Origin: Weeksellaceae bacterium
GTDB lineage: Bacteria > Bacteroidota > Bacteroidia > Flavobacteriales > Weeksellaceae
DNA length: 64,000 nt
NCBI GenBank assembly: GCA_019459455.1
Contig: JAIBEX010000020.1
Span: forward strand, 248,001-312,000
Reading direction: 5' to 3'
Shown: piece after piece, positions 17,248 through 25,743 of the stretch
Numbering within the stretch: the stretch's first letter is position 1
How the letters are laid out: each line of letters opens with the position of its first letter
Translations under genes and position numbers: made by a program
Notes under the pieces: generated by a model
Databases searched by the model: none
What the model was told of the DNA's origin: nothing
The model's input: only the letters and a program-made list of their open reading frames with translations

Positions 17248-18765
17248 CTATTCAGAGTCACTTTTAAAATTAACGGTATCATACAGATCCGTCCTTCTGT
17301 CGCTCATGGTACGTACTGCACCGTAATGATGAAGTTCCTTCAGCAGGTTCAAATCCACATCCACAATCAGGGTGGTTTCCGTGTTTGGAGTGGCTTCCCC
17401 TTTAATGGCATTGGATGGGAAAGCAAAATCGGAAGGCGTGAAAACCGCCGCCTGACCGAACTGGATGTCCATATTGTTTACGCCCGGCAGGTTACCCACA
17501 CAGCCTGCAATTGCAACATAACATTCATTTTCAATAGCCCTTGCCGCAGCACAGTGGCGAACGCGCGTATAAGCATTTTGGGTATCGGTAAGATAAGGAA
17601 CGAAGAGGATTTTCATGCCCTGATCGGCCAGGATTCTTGGCAGTTCGGGGAATTCCACATCATAACAGATTACAAGTCCCACTTTTCCGCAGTCGGTATC
17701 GATGACCTTGATCTCGTTTCCGCCTTTCATACCGTAATATTTCCTTTCGTTCGGCGTGATGTGTATTTTACGGTGCTCGTCGATCTTGCCGTCGCGGTGC
17801 AGCAGATAACTGATATTGTATAGTTCATCATTATCAACAATCGGCATACTTCCGGCGATGATGTTAATGTTATAACTGATGGCAAACTCTGAGATTTTGT
17901 TCTTGATCTCTTCGGTGAGTTCCGCAAGCTTAAACATACTTTCCCTTTCCGACAGGTGGTTGAAGGGGGCGAGCAGCGGCGTATTGAAGAGTTCAGGGAA
18001 CATGATGAAATCCGACTTGTAATCAGCCATTACATTTACAAAGAATTCCACCTGTTCGTAAAATGCATCCAGGGTTTTGAAATGCCTCATCTGCCACTGC
18101 ACCAGGCCGAGCCGGATCACCGAATCCTGCATGGTGTTGGGTTTATTGCTGTAATAGATGTTGTTCCACTGCAGCAGTACGGCATTCTCCTCGGAGTGCA
18201 GGTCTTCCGGCAGGTAATTCTTAAGGATCCTTACGGGCAGGAAGTTGTTGGCAAGCTGGAAACTGAGCACCGGGTCATAGATTTCCTTGTTCCTGACCTT
18301 CTGGATGTAATCCCGCGGCGAAAACTCAGCACTGTGCAGGTGATAATTCGGAATCCTGCCGCCTACCATGATGGATTTCAGGTTCAGGGTTTCGCAAAGT
18401 TCTTTCCTTACGTCATAGAGTCGTCGGGCCAACCTCAATTTCCGGTATTCCGGGTCTACAAAAACCTCAATGCCATACAGGACATCCCCTGTATCCGAAT
18501 GCGTATTGAACGTGTAGTTTCCTGTAATTTCTTTATAGGTGTGCTCGTCGCCATACAATTTATACTGAACGATGAGTGCAAGCGAAACCGCCGCAATTTT
18601 TCCGTCAACAGTAATGCAGGTCTGCCCCGCAGGGAAAATGCGCAGCAGCTTCTGTATGCTTTTCTTTGACCAGATACTTTCGGACATGGCGGGATAGGCT
18701 TTCTGCATGGTCTCCTTCAGTTCTTCGTAATCTTCTATGGCCAGTTTTCTTATATCAATCTGCAT
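17248..18765 (-). CDS. GNAT acetyltransferase fused to a nitrilase-family (carbon-nitrogen) hydrolase
   Basis: 505 residues. Residues 1-205 form a GNAT domain (IDIRKLAIEDYEEL..., acetyl-CoA loop region around PEYRKLRLARRLYDVRK). Residues 217-500 form a nitrilase-superfamily hydrolase with triad E258 (MFPELF), K333 (HRKIHITP) and C367 (LVICYDVEFPEL). Such hydrolases cleave amide C-N bonds. The fusion recurs in bacteria as a bifunctional protein of unproven substrate, and the domains may act in sequence on one amine or amide. It is a single gene, minus strand, cytoplasmic. Start ATG at 18765. Confidence 0.9.
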   Translation of the reverse strand: MQIDIRKLAIEDYEELKETMQKAYPAMSESIWSKKSIQKLLRIFPAGQTCITVDGKIAAVSLALIVQYKLYGDEHTYKEITGNYTFNTHSDTGDVLYGIEVFVDPEYRKLRLARRLYDVRKELCETLNLKSIMVGGRIPNYHLHSAEFSPRDYIQKVRNKEIYDPVLSFQLANNFLPVRILKNYLPEDLHSEENAVLLQWNNIYYSNKPNTMQDSVIRLGLVQWQMRHFKTLDAFYEQVEFFVNVMADYKSDFIMFPELFNTPLLAPFNHLSERESMFKLAELTEEIKNKISEFAISYNINIIAGSMPIVDNDELYNISYLLHRDGKIDEHRKIHITPNERKYYGMKGGNEIKVIDTDCGKVGLVICYDVEFPELPRILADQGMKILFVPYLTDTQNAYTRVRHCAAARAIENECYVAIAGCVGNLPGVNNMDIQFGQAAVFTPSDFAFPSNAIKGEATPNTETTLIVDVDLNLLKELHHYGAVRTMSDRRTDLYDTVNFKSDSE

Positions 18766-18851
18766 TTTCTTTTATGTTGGTTTATTGATTAATCTACTTT
18801 TTGCAAAGGTAAGAAGCAAATGCCAAATTTCATCCGCTCATAAGTGAATAG

Positions 18852-20081
18852 TTACAATGCAAACTCCTTCGGTTCCTCAAACTTCTCGCCGGATATTTTC
18901 GTTACAAACATGGCAGCAACGGTATCGCCGGTGGAGTTCAGGACGGTAGCAAGCGGATCCACGAGCGTACCGATAATCATCACCGCAGGAATGGCCTCCA
19001 CCGGAAGCTGGTATACCGAAATCATGAGCATTTCGCCAATGTAACCACCGTTTGGGATTCCACCCGCAACAATGCTCACAAAAACCGTGATTCCCACGGC
19101 AAGCAGCAGGTTCATCGGGTCGAAAAAATCCCGTCCGATAATCAGGAAGGCGACATAAATCTTGATGATGGACGACATGGAGGAGCCGTTTTTGTGCAGC
19201 GTGCTCCCAATCGGGATTACAATATTGGCAATGGCATCCGGGACGCCGATTCTTGCAGCCGCCTGCAGATTCACGGGCATCGTGGCAAAACTGCTGCATG
19301 TGGAGATGGCTGTTAGGCTCGGGTAGATGTTGTTTTTCCAGAATTTCCGGATGCCGTCTTTCCCTTTCGCTATAAATGCATACAGGGTAAAGAAAACAAA
19401 GAAATACACCGTTCCCGCGGCGTAATAAAGTCCGAGCGGTTTCGCATAAAATCCGAAAAGCTGTGGTCCGATCGTCGCCACCTGATAAGCAAAGTACGCG
19501 CCCAGTCCCACCGGCGCGGCTTTCATTACGATGAGCAAAAGTTCCTTCATGACCTCATAGCCCGAAGCAAGGAAAAGCGTAAAATGCCTTCCTGCTTCGC
19601 CGGTCTTACGGGCCGCCATTCCCGTAAGAAAGGCGAATATGAGTAAAGCAAGCATGTTTTTCCGTGAAAAGAGTTCTGTGAACTCACCTACTGTGAAAAA
19701 CCGTACGATGCGGTCGCCCCAGGTATCGTCGCCGCCCGTTTCTGGCAACTCCTCCGGCGTGGAGGGCAGGGCTTCCGTAGGGAAGAAGTAGACTGCTCCT
19801 ATGGTGAACAGGGCAGCAATTATGATGAAGAGGAGAAAAGTGAGCGTCATGGAGAAGATGATCTTTCCGAATTGGGACTGCCGTTCCAGTGAGGCGATGG
19901 AATTCGAAACCGCGAAAAAAACCAGCGGCACTACACTAACGAAAAGAAGATTCAGGAAAATGTCGCCAAACGGTTTCAGATATTCCACGGCTCCGGGGAA
20001 AAAGATCCCGATGATGCTTCCTGCGATGATTCCGGTAAGGAGCAGTAAAATTCCGGCGTAATTTTTCAGCACTTCCTTCAT
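18852..20081 (-). CDS. DAACS (GltP/SstT-type) transporter with substituted cation- and substrate-site residues
   Basis: 409 residues with eight membrane segments and two re-entrant loops typical of the dicarboxylate/amino acid:cation symporter family. The first hairpin is CSSFATMPV (262-270) and the second GGIPNGG (340-346). The TM7 signature, usually NMDGT, here reads H296-K297-N298-G299-S300. In TM8 the usual D-x-x-R-T-x-x-N-x-x-x-D is D375-x-x-A378-T379-x-x-N382-x-x-x-D386, so the arginine that binds the side-chain carboxylate of Glu/Asp is an alanine. The fold is secure, but an acidic amino acid:sodium label would be unsafe. A promoter element lies at 20106-20099. Confidence 0.9.
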   Translation of the reverse strand: MKEVLKNYAGILLLLTGIIAGSIIGIFFPGAVEYLKPFGDIFLNLLFVSVVPLVFFAVSNSIASLERQSQFGKIIFSMTLTFLLFIIIAALFTIGAVYFFPTEALPSTPEELPETGGDDTWGDRIVRFFTVGEFTELFSRKNMLALLIFAFLTGMAARKTGEAGRHFTLFLASGYEVMKELLLIVMKAAPVGLGAYFAYQVATIGPQLFGFYAKPLGLYYAAGTVYFFVFFTLYAFIAKGKDGIRKFWKNNIYPSLTAISTCSSFATMPVNLQAAARIGVPDAIANIVIPIGSTLHKNGSSMSSIIKIYVAFLIIGRDFFDPMNLLLAVGITVFVSIVAGGIPNGGYIGEMLMISVYQLPVEAIPAVMIIGTLVDPLATVLNSTGDTVAAMFVTKISGEKFEEPKEFAL

Positions 20082-20098
20082 AAAAGTCTAATTTTTCT

Positions 20099-20140
20099 CA
20101 AAGTTAAAGGAAAAATATCTTCCAAAAATTCTTAAATTTG
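20099..20140. promoter_or_regulatory. Divergent promoter elements between the DAACS gene and cbpA
   Basis: Minus strand: TAACTTTG at 20106-20099, with a TTTTTG about 16 bases upstream, drives the transporter (leader about 12 bases). Plus strand: TAAATTTG at 20133-20140 drives cbpA, 18 bases before its ATG. Both match TAnnTTTG. Confidence 0.5.
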
Positions 20141-20157
20141 AGGAAAGCCCGACAAAA

Positions 20158-21078
20158 ATGGCATATATAGACTATTATAAAATTTTAGGGATTACAAAAA
20201 CCGCTACTCCGGAAGAGGTTAAGAAAGCCTACCGCAAACTGGCGCGGAAGTATCACCCCGACGTCAATCCCGGCGATAAGGAGGCCGAAAAAAGATTCAA
20301 GGAAATAAATGAAGCCAATGAAGTGCTGAGCAGTGCCGAAAATCGTGAGAAGTACGACAAATATGGAGAACACTGGAAACATGGCGACGAGTATGAGAAG
20401 GCACAGCAGCAACAGCGTCAGTATCAGCATTCCCAGGGTGGCGGTGCTGGTTTTTCCGGAGATTTTGGGGAGGGAGAAGACTTTTCCGACTTCTTTCAGA
20501 GCATGTTTGGAGGTGGAGCAGGAGCCGGGTTTGGAAAGGGTTCCCGCGGATCAGCTTCAGGGAAATTCCGGGGACAGGATGTTGCTGCGGAACTCCAGCT
20601 TCATCTTCGTGATGCGGCGAAGACCCACCAACAAACCTTTGACATCAACGGAAAGAAAGTGCGGATTACCATCCCTGCAGGAATCCACGACGGACAGAAG
20701 ATTAAGCTGGCCGGACACGGAAACCCGGGTTACAACGGCGGACCGAACGGCGATCTTTACATTACGTTCGCGATTGCTGAAGATCCGCACTTCAAAAGAA
20801 ACGGTGACAATCTGACGGCCGACGTGGAAATAGACCTCTACACCGCACTCCTGGGTGGCGAGGTGAATGTAAAGACGCTGGACAGCGAGGTGAACCTGAA
20901 AGTGAAACCTGAAACGCAGAACGGCACCAGGGTGAGGCTGAAAGGGAAAGGATTCCCTTTTTATAAAAAGGAAGGGGAGTTCGGCGACCTGTTCGTCACT
21001 TACCGCATCAGACTGCCGAAAAATCTGACGGAGCGCGAAAAAGAACTGTTTGTGGAACTTAAAAAATTAAGAAAATGA
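20158..21078 (+). CDS. cbpA: DnaJ-like co-chaperone CbpA
   Basis: 306 residues. The J domain (1-70) has the HPD tripeptide in [10 protein letters not shown] Gly/Phe/Ser-rich linker (about 85-135) follows. The two beta-barrel substrate-binding domains start near 140, and there is no cysteine zinc finger, which separates CbpA from DnaJ. It delivers unfolded clients to DnaK and stimulates its ATPase. The next gene overlaps by four bases (ATGA) and encodes its modulator CbpM, which strengthens the assignment. Confidence 0.95.
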   Translation: MAYIDYYKILGITKTATPEEVKKAYRKLARKYHPDVNPGDKEAEKRFKEINEANEVLSSAENREKYDKYGEHWKHGDEYEKAQQQQRQYQHSQGGGAGFSGDFGEGEDFSDFFQSMFGGGAGAGFGKGSRGSASGKFRGQDVAAELQLHLRDAAKTHQQTFDINGKKVRITIPAGIHDGQKIKLAGHGNPGYNGGPNGDLYITFAIAEDPHFKRNGDNLTADVEIDLYTALLGGEVNVKTLDSEVNLKVKPETQNGTRVRLKGKGFPFYKKEGEFGDLFVTYRIRLPKNLTEREKELFVELKKLRK

Positions 21079-21389
21079 GCCAGAGAATATCACGCGAAGA
21101 GCTTGTAGCGCTTTACAACATAGAAATTACCTTTTTTGATGAACTGGAAGAATGCGGCCTTCTGCGAACCGAAACCGATAACGAGGTTAAATATCTTTAC
21201 TATGAGGAACTGCCGGCTTTTGAACGCTTCATAAACTGGCATTATGACCTGGAAGTGAACCTGCCCGGCCTGGAAGTCATCAGCCACCTGCTGGAGCAGA
21301 TTGAAGCGCTGCATGAGGAAAGAAGGACCCTGCTGAACCAAATGCTTTCCGAACAGCATTATTTGGGCGACAACAAGGAAGAATGGTAA
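21075..21389 (+). CDS. cbpM: Chaperone modulator CbpM
   Basis: A 104-residue MerR-like helical protein ([20 protein letters not shown], then ECGLL, the helix-turn-helix-like start of CbpM) ending in a helix that forms the coiled dimer region. CbpM binds the J domain of CbpA and blocks its use of DnaK. Coupled by ATGA overlap with cbpA, so the two are made together. It ends 45 bases before a bidirectional terminator shared with the convergent cysteine-synthase-family gene. Confidence 0.9.
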   Translation: MSQRISREELVALYNIEITFFDELEECGLLRTETDNEVKYLYYEELPAFERFINWHYDLEVNLPGLEVISHLLEQIEALHEERRTLLNQMLSEQHYLGDNKEEW

Positions 21390-21434
21390 TTTCTAGTGAC
21401 GCTCCAAAAATAATTAACGGTCAAACTAATGAAC

Positions 21435-21464
21435 AAACCCCTTCAGCAAAAGCCAAAGGGGTTT
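21435..21464. terminator. Bidirectional terminator between cbpM and the convergent PLP-enzyme gene
   Basis: Arms AAACCCCTT (21435-21443) and AAGGGGTTT (21456-21464) around a 12-base loop, with A before and T after, so it can act in both directions. Confidence 0.75.
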
Positions 21465-21489
21465 ATTATGAAATCTTACTTTCTAAAAA

Positions 21490-22473
21490 TTAATCCAGCC
21501 AGCCCATTTCCTTCATCCATTCGTCATTGTAGATCTTGGCAACATAACGGGAACCGTGGTCGTGCAGCAAGACGACAATGATATCGTCCTTCGTAAACTG
21601 ATCCTGCATCTGCTTCAGTGCAGCGATGGCGCTTCCCGCAGAATACCCGCAGAAAATGCCTTCTTCCTTGGCCAGTTTCCTGGCGTAAATGGCCCCGTCT
21701 TTATCCGTCACCTTTTCAAAATGATCGATGACGCTCATGTCGTAGTTTTCCGGCAGGATGTCTTCGCCAATGCCTTCGGTAATGTAGGAGTAGGCATTTT
21801 CCAGGTGGATTTCGCCTGTTTCATGGATTTCCTTCAGGATGGATCCGTAAGTATCCACCCCAATCACTTTGATATCCGGATTTCTCTCCTTAAAATATCT
21901 GCCACAACCGGTTACGGTACCTCCGGTTCCTGCTCCCGCAACAAAATGCGTGAGTTTACCTTCTGTCTGTTCCCAGATTTCAGGAGCGGTCTGCTCGTAG
22001 TGTGCCTCCCGGTTGGAAAGGTTGTCGTACTGGTTTACATACCAGCCGTTTTCGGTTTCCGCTGCCAGCCTTTTTGATACGGAATAATAAGAGCGGGGAT
22101 CGGTAGGTTTCACATCGGTTGGGCACACAATCACTTCCGCACCCACGGCCCTCAGGATATCACATTTTTCCTTGGACTGCTTTGCATTTGTTACAAAGAT
22201 GCATTTATAGCCTTTCACAATAGCGCAGAGGGCGAGTCCCATACCGGTATTCCCGGAGGTTCCTTCAATGATGGTTCCGCCGGGTTTCAGACGTCCGTCT
22301 TTTTCGGCATCTTCAATCATTTTTACAGCCATACGGTCCTTTATGGAATTCCCGGGGTTGAAGGTTTCTACTTTCGCCAAAACCAAAGCAGGAAAGTCCG
22401 GTCCGAGCACTTTATTGAGTTTCACCAGAGGCGTATTTCCTATGGTTTCGAGTATATTATTGGCAAATTTCAT
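21490..22473 (-). CDS. Cystathionine beta-synthase / cysteine synthase family PLP enzyme
   Basis: 327 residues, fold-type II PLP enzyme. The Schiff-base lysine is K45 in NPGNSIKDR, the substrate loop GTSGNTG is at 71-77, and the phosphate cup GAGTGGT lies near 178. The ending HDHGSRYVAKIYNDEWM is typical of cystathionine beta-synthase catalytic cores (human CBS has a similar ...DRWM end) rather than CysK. No regulatory CBS domains are present. It should join serine (or O-acetylserine) to homocysteine or sulfide in the cytoplasm. Which substrate it prefers is not settled by sequence. Confidence 0.9.
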   Translation of the reverse strand: MKFANNILETIGNTPLVKLNKVLGPDFPALVLAKVETFNPGNSIKDRMAVKMIEDAEKDGRLKPGGTIIEGTSGNTGMGLALCAIVKGYKCIFVTNAKQSKEKCDILRAVGAEVIVCPTDVKPTDPRSYYSVSKRLAAETENGWYVNQYDNLSNREAHYEQTAPEIWEQTEGKLTHFVAGAGTGGTVTGCGRYFKERNPDIKVIGVDTYGSILKEIHETGEIHLENAYSYITEGIGEDILPENYDMSVIDHFEKVTDKDGAIYARKLAKEEGIFCGYSAGSAIAALKQMQDQFTKDDIIVVLLHDHGSRYVAKIYNDEWMKEMGWLD

Positions 22474-22503
22474 ATCTGAATAAAAAATATTTAAAGGTTA
22501 AAA

Positions 22504-23733
22504 TCAGGTGTATTTGATGGATTTCACCGGCGAGATCTTGCTGATCAGGTAACTGGGGAAAACAAGTGCAAAGGCTGATACCAGCAATATGCCTGCCGAT
22601 ATCATAAAGGGGATCATGGGGTTCATGTCCACCGGAACGGTAGAGATATAATAATTTTCCGGGTTGAGTTTGATGATTCCAAAAAACTTCTGAAGCCCCA
22701 GTAAAATGAAGCCTATAAGGTTGCCGAAGATGAGCCCCGGAACCATAATGAGCAGCGTGTAGTAGATGAAAATAGTCCGGATCTGTCCGTTGCTCGCCCC
22801 CAGGGTTTTCAGCAGGCCAATTGAATTGGTCCTTTCAATGATCAGGATCAGCAGCACCATAATGATGTTGATGATGACTACAATGAGCATGATGATAATG
22901 ATGACCGCGATGTTGTTATCAAAAATATTAATCCAGTCCACGATTTGCGGATACTTTTCCGTGGCTTTTTCGGTGTAGTTCTTTATCCCGACATTTTTGT
23001 CGATTTCGGGCGTCTCTTTGTCAATGTCGTTTACGTTTTTCAGGAAAATATCTACACCACCGGCGTCGTCTTTTTCCATATCCAGGATTTTGCGCGCGTG
23101 GTTGATATCACCTATTACAAACTGGTCGTCAATCATCTTGATGTCCGTCTTGTAGATGCCCACAACTTCGAAGTTCCGGTATAGCGGCTGTTGGTCGACC
23201 TTGGAGAAAATCGCCACAATGCTGTCTTTTACTTTTAGGTGAAGGTCGCTGGCTATTTTTTCAGACAGGGTCACCCCGTTGTTGTAGCCATTTTCCGTTA
23301 CTTTCGGTGTGGTGCCCTCGATGATAAATTTACTGAACCGTTCGTGGTCAAAATCCTTGCCGATTCCCTTGAAGACGATCCCGGCAAAATTGTGTTCATT
23401 CCTTAAGATCCCGCTGGCACTCACGTAGTTCTGGAGGCCTGCCACATCGGGATTATCCTTTATTTTCTTAAGGTTCAGACCCTTTTTATCCAATACAGAA
23501 GAATCATAAGACGAGTTGGAACGTTTGGATTTTATGTTGATGTGCCCGCTGAAATCTGCCATCCGTAGTTTAATGGCTTCCTTGGATCCGAAACCAACCG
23601 ATACCGTAATGAGCGAGACAATGATGCCAAGAGCTACGGAAAGCCTTCCGATAAGGATGATAATCCGTGAGAGATTATTTTTGTTATCTTTGGAAAAAGC
23701 AATTTTTTTGGAAAAATATAACGGAAACTTCAA
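22504..23733 (-). CDS. LolC/LolE-type ABC transporter permease (FtsX-like)
   Basis: An N-terminal membrane segment (GRLSVALGIIVSLITV), a large MacB-like periplasmic domain (about 60-255) and three C-terminal membrane segments form the FtsX/LolCE fold. Proteins of this kind extract lipoproteins from the inner membrane for transport to the outer membrane, with an ATPase encoded elsewhere. No ATG is available: TTG at 23733 gives the customary KFPLYFSKKIAFSKDNKNNL start, and a TTG seven codons earlier is less likely because it would overlap the divergent namZ gene. A TAATTTTG element (23759-23752) fits a start at 23733. Confidence 0.87.
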   Translation of the reverse strand: MKFPLYFSKKIAFSKDNKNNLSRIIILIGRLSVALGIIVSLITVSVGFGSKEAIKLRMADFSGHINIKSKRSNSSYDSSVLDKKGLNLKKIKDNPDVAGLQNYVSASGILRNEHNFAGIVFKGIGKDFDHERFSKFIIEGTTPKVTENGYNNGVTLSEKIASDLHLKVKDSIVAIFSKVDQQPLYRNFEVVGIYKTDIKMIDDQFVIGDINHARKILDMEKDDAGGVDIFLKNVNDIDKETPEIDKNVGIKNYTEKATEKYPQIVDWINIFDNNIAVIIIIMLIVVIINIIMVLLILIIERTNSIGLLKTLGASNGQIRTIFIYYTLLIMVPGLIFGNLIGFILLGLQKFFGIIKLNPENYYISTVPVDMNPMIPFMISAGILLVSAFALVFPSYLISKISPVKSIKYT

Positions 23734-23737
23734 GCAG

Positions 23738-24931
23738 ATGATTTTAGATGCCAAAATTAAAGATTTACTTCTTATTTGCCTAATCTTTTTGGGAATTACG
23801 GGTTTTAAAGCACAAAATACGGATGCCTTGTGTTTCCTGGCTGCTGCGGACCGCTCCGAACTCTATTTACCGCTGCTGAAGAACAAAACCATCGGCGTGG
23901 TGACCAACCAGACCGGCCTTTTGAAAGACCGTACCCACCTTGTGGATTTTCTGGTGAAAAATAATATTAAGATAAAGACCATTTTCGCTCCCGAACACGG
24001 CTTCCGGGGTACCGCTGATGCCGGCGAACATGTGAAAAACGGTGTGGATACCAAAACCGGAATTCCCATCGTGTCACTCTACGGAAACAACAAAAAACCC
24101 ACTGCAGAGCAGCTAAAAGATTTGGACATGGTCCTTTTTGACATCCAGGATGTTGGGGTACGGTTTTACACCTATATTTCCACACTTACTTATGTGATGG
24201 AAGCCGGTGCCGAGCACAATGTGGAGGTCATGGTGTTGGACAGGCCAAATCCACACGACGGTTATACAGACGGTCCGGTACTTAAGGAGGGCTGGACCAG
24301 TTTTATCGGGATGCACAAAGTTCCGGTGGTGTACGGGCTTACCATGGGGGAGTACGGACACATGGTGAACGGTGAAAAATGGCTGAAAAATGGTGTACAG
24401 GCAAAATACACCTTGATTCCAATGCGGGGATACCACAAAAAACAGCGTTACGGGATGCACGAAAAACCGTCACCTAACCTTTCCAATGACAAGTCGGTGA
24501 ACCTGTATCCGAGCCTTTGTTTCTTCGAGGGAACTCAGGTTTCTGTGGGGCGGGGCACCGAACTTCCGTTCCAGATCTATGGTTCTCCGTGGACGAAAGA
24601 GTTGCCTTACCGGTTTACGCCCAGGCCTACTGCTGGTGCAAAGGATCCATTTCTGAACGGGAAACTGTGCTACGGAGAGAATCTTTCCGTTTACCCGGAA
24701 GATTTACGTGCAATCAATCTGGAATGGCTACTTAAATCCTACAAAATTTATAAAAACCCGCAGCAGGATTTCTTTCTGAAGAATCTTTTCTTCGATAAAC
24801 TCGCTGGTTCAGACGAGCTGCGGAAACAGATCATTGCCGGGAAAAGTGAAGACGAAATCATAGCCAGCTGGCAAAACGGTCTCGCAGATTTCGAAAAGAT
24901 CAGGGTGAAATATGTCCTGTATGAGGATTAA
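23738..24931 (+). CDS. namZ: Exo-beta-N-acetylmuramidase NamZ (DUF1343)
   Basis: 397 residues from the ATG at 23738, with a signal peptide (DLLLICLIFLGITGFKAQ). The body has the family blocks GVVTNQTG, FAPEHGFRGTADAGE, SLYG, FDIQDVGVRFYTYISTL and DRPNPHDG..., then an EGTQVSVGRGTELPFQ region. Characterised members release MurNAc from the non-reducing ends of peptidoglycan fragments. It should act in the periplasm in cell-wall recycling. A TATCTTTG element lies at 23685-23692. Its start codon lies only four bases from the divergent permease start, so the promoters sit inside the opposite genes. Confidence 0.9.
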   Translation: MILDAKIKDLLLICLIFLGITGFKAQNTDALCFLAAADRSELYLPLLKNKTIGVVTNQTGLLKDRTHLVDFLVKNNIKIKTIFAPEHGFRGTADAGEHVKNGVDTKTGIPIVSLYGNNKKPTAEQLKDLDMVLFDIQDVGVRFYTYISTLTYVMEAGAEHNVEVMVLDRPNPHDGYTDGPVLKEGWTSFIGMHKVPVVYGLTMGEYGHMVNGEKWLKNGVQAKYTLIPMRGYHKKQRYGMHEKPSPNLSNDKSVNLYPSLCFFEGTQVSVGRGTELPFQIYGSPWTKELPYRFTPRPTAGAKDPFLNGKLCYGENLSVYPEDLRAINLEWLLKSYKIYKNPQQDFFLKNLFFDKLAGSDELRKQIIAGKSEDEIIASWQNGLADFEKIRVKYVLYED

Positions 24932-25131
24932 TCGAAATGGTGATGCGTATCGTCCTTCCGGTTCCTGTACACAAACCACATTCCTATGGTGAGTCCGACG
25001 ACACCGGCCACAGCAGTCATCAGCGCACGCGACAGTCGGTCCGCTTCAGGATTACCGATATAGTTCATCGCGAAGAGAATGATGAAGGTAATGAGGGCAA
25101 CGATGAGGTATTTTGTACTTTTTATATTCAT
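24928..25131 (-). CDS. Small two-span membrane protein
   Basis: 67 residues with two hydrophobic segments (about 7-25 and 36-56), a charged loop (NPEADRLSRA) and a His-rich tail (DDTHHHFD). No function is recognised. Its 3' end overlaps the convergent namZ end by four bases, and its start codon overlaps the last base of the upstream DUF3575 gene, so it is translated from the same message as that gene. Confidence 0.75.
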   Translation of the reverse strand: MNIKSTKYLIVALITFIILFAMNYIGNPEADRLSRALMTAVAGVVGLTIGMWFVYRNRKDDTHHHFD

Positions 25132-25739
25132 TATCTTAATTTATACGAAATCATAATTCCGCCGCGGTAAGGAATCCATTCGCCGCTTTTATTCCAGCCT
25201 GTCATCTCATCATATCTTACACCCAGGGTATTGTGGTAGCCTTTATAGAAACTCTGAGTCATTCCCCCACCCACAAACAGATCCATATTCCACTTCTCCG
25301 CTAACTGGAACTGATATCCTACCGTGGCACCCAGCATGATGGAATATCCGTCCTGGTAAAGATCGGATTTATTGTAAATTGGCGAGTTCTCGGTAAGTTG
25401 ATATGGACCATCGCGCCAGTGATTCCACTTTTGTGCAATAAAACGAAGCCCACTGAGGTTGGCACCAATATACCATCGTCGGAAAGCCTGATCCAAATAA
25501 TACCGCCCATCAACCCCCACCATGTACAGTTGGGCTTCATGTCCTGCGAAGGATTTCCAAGGGGATATGAGAACATCACCCTGCACCGTGAATTTATTGC
25601 TCAACTGATACTCTGCGCCAGCATTCAGAATACCGAGAGGAAGCAACGCAGCATTTCCTTTTAGATATACCGATTTCTGGTCCTGCGCACTGCAACAAAT
25701 TGCGGTGATAAACGATAGAATAATGAGGGTTTTTTTCAA
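25131..25739 (-). CDS. Outer-membrane beta-barrel protein, DUF3575-like
   Basis: 202 residues. A signal peptide (1-18, CCSAQ) is followed by alternating beta strands with many aromatic residues (AGAEYQLSNKFTVQGDVLIS, GVDGRYYLDQAFRRWYIGAN, VGYQFQLAEKWNMDLFVGGG) and a final strand ending SYKLR. This is a small outer-membrane barrel of the DUF3575 type. The role is unknown; relatives are associated with surface structures. It is transcribed with the thioredoxin-fold gene (4 bases upstream) and the small membrane protein downstream. Confidence 0.8.
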   Translation of the reverse strand: MKKTLIILSFITAICCSAQDQKSVYLKGNAALLPLGILNAGAEYQLSNKFTVQGDVLISPWKSFAGHEAQLYMVGVDGRYYLDQAFRRWYIGANLSGLRFIAQKWNHWRDGPYQLTENSPIYNKSDLYQDGYSIMLGATVGYQFQLAEKWNMDLFVGGGMTQSFYKGYHNTLGVRYDEMTGWNKSGEWIPYRGGIMISYKLR

Positions 25740-25743
25740 TGGC

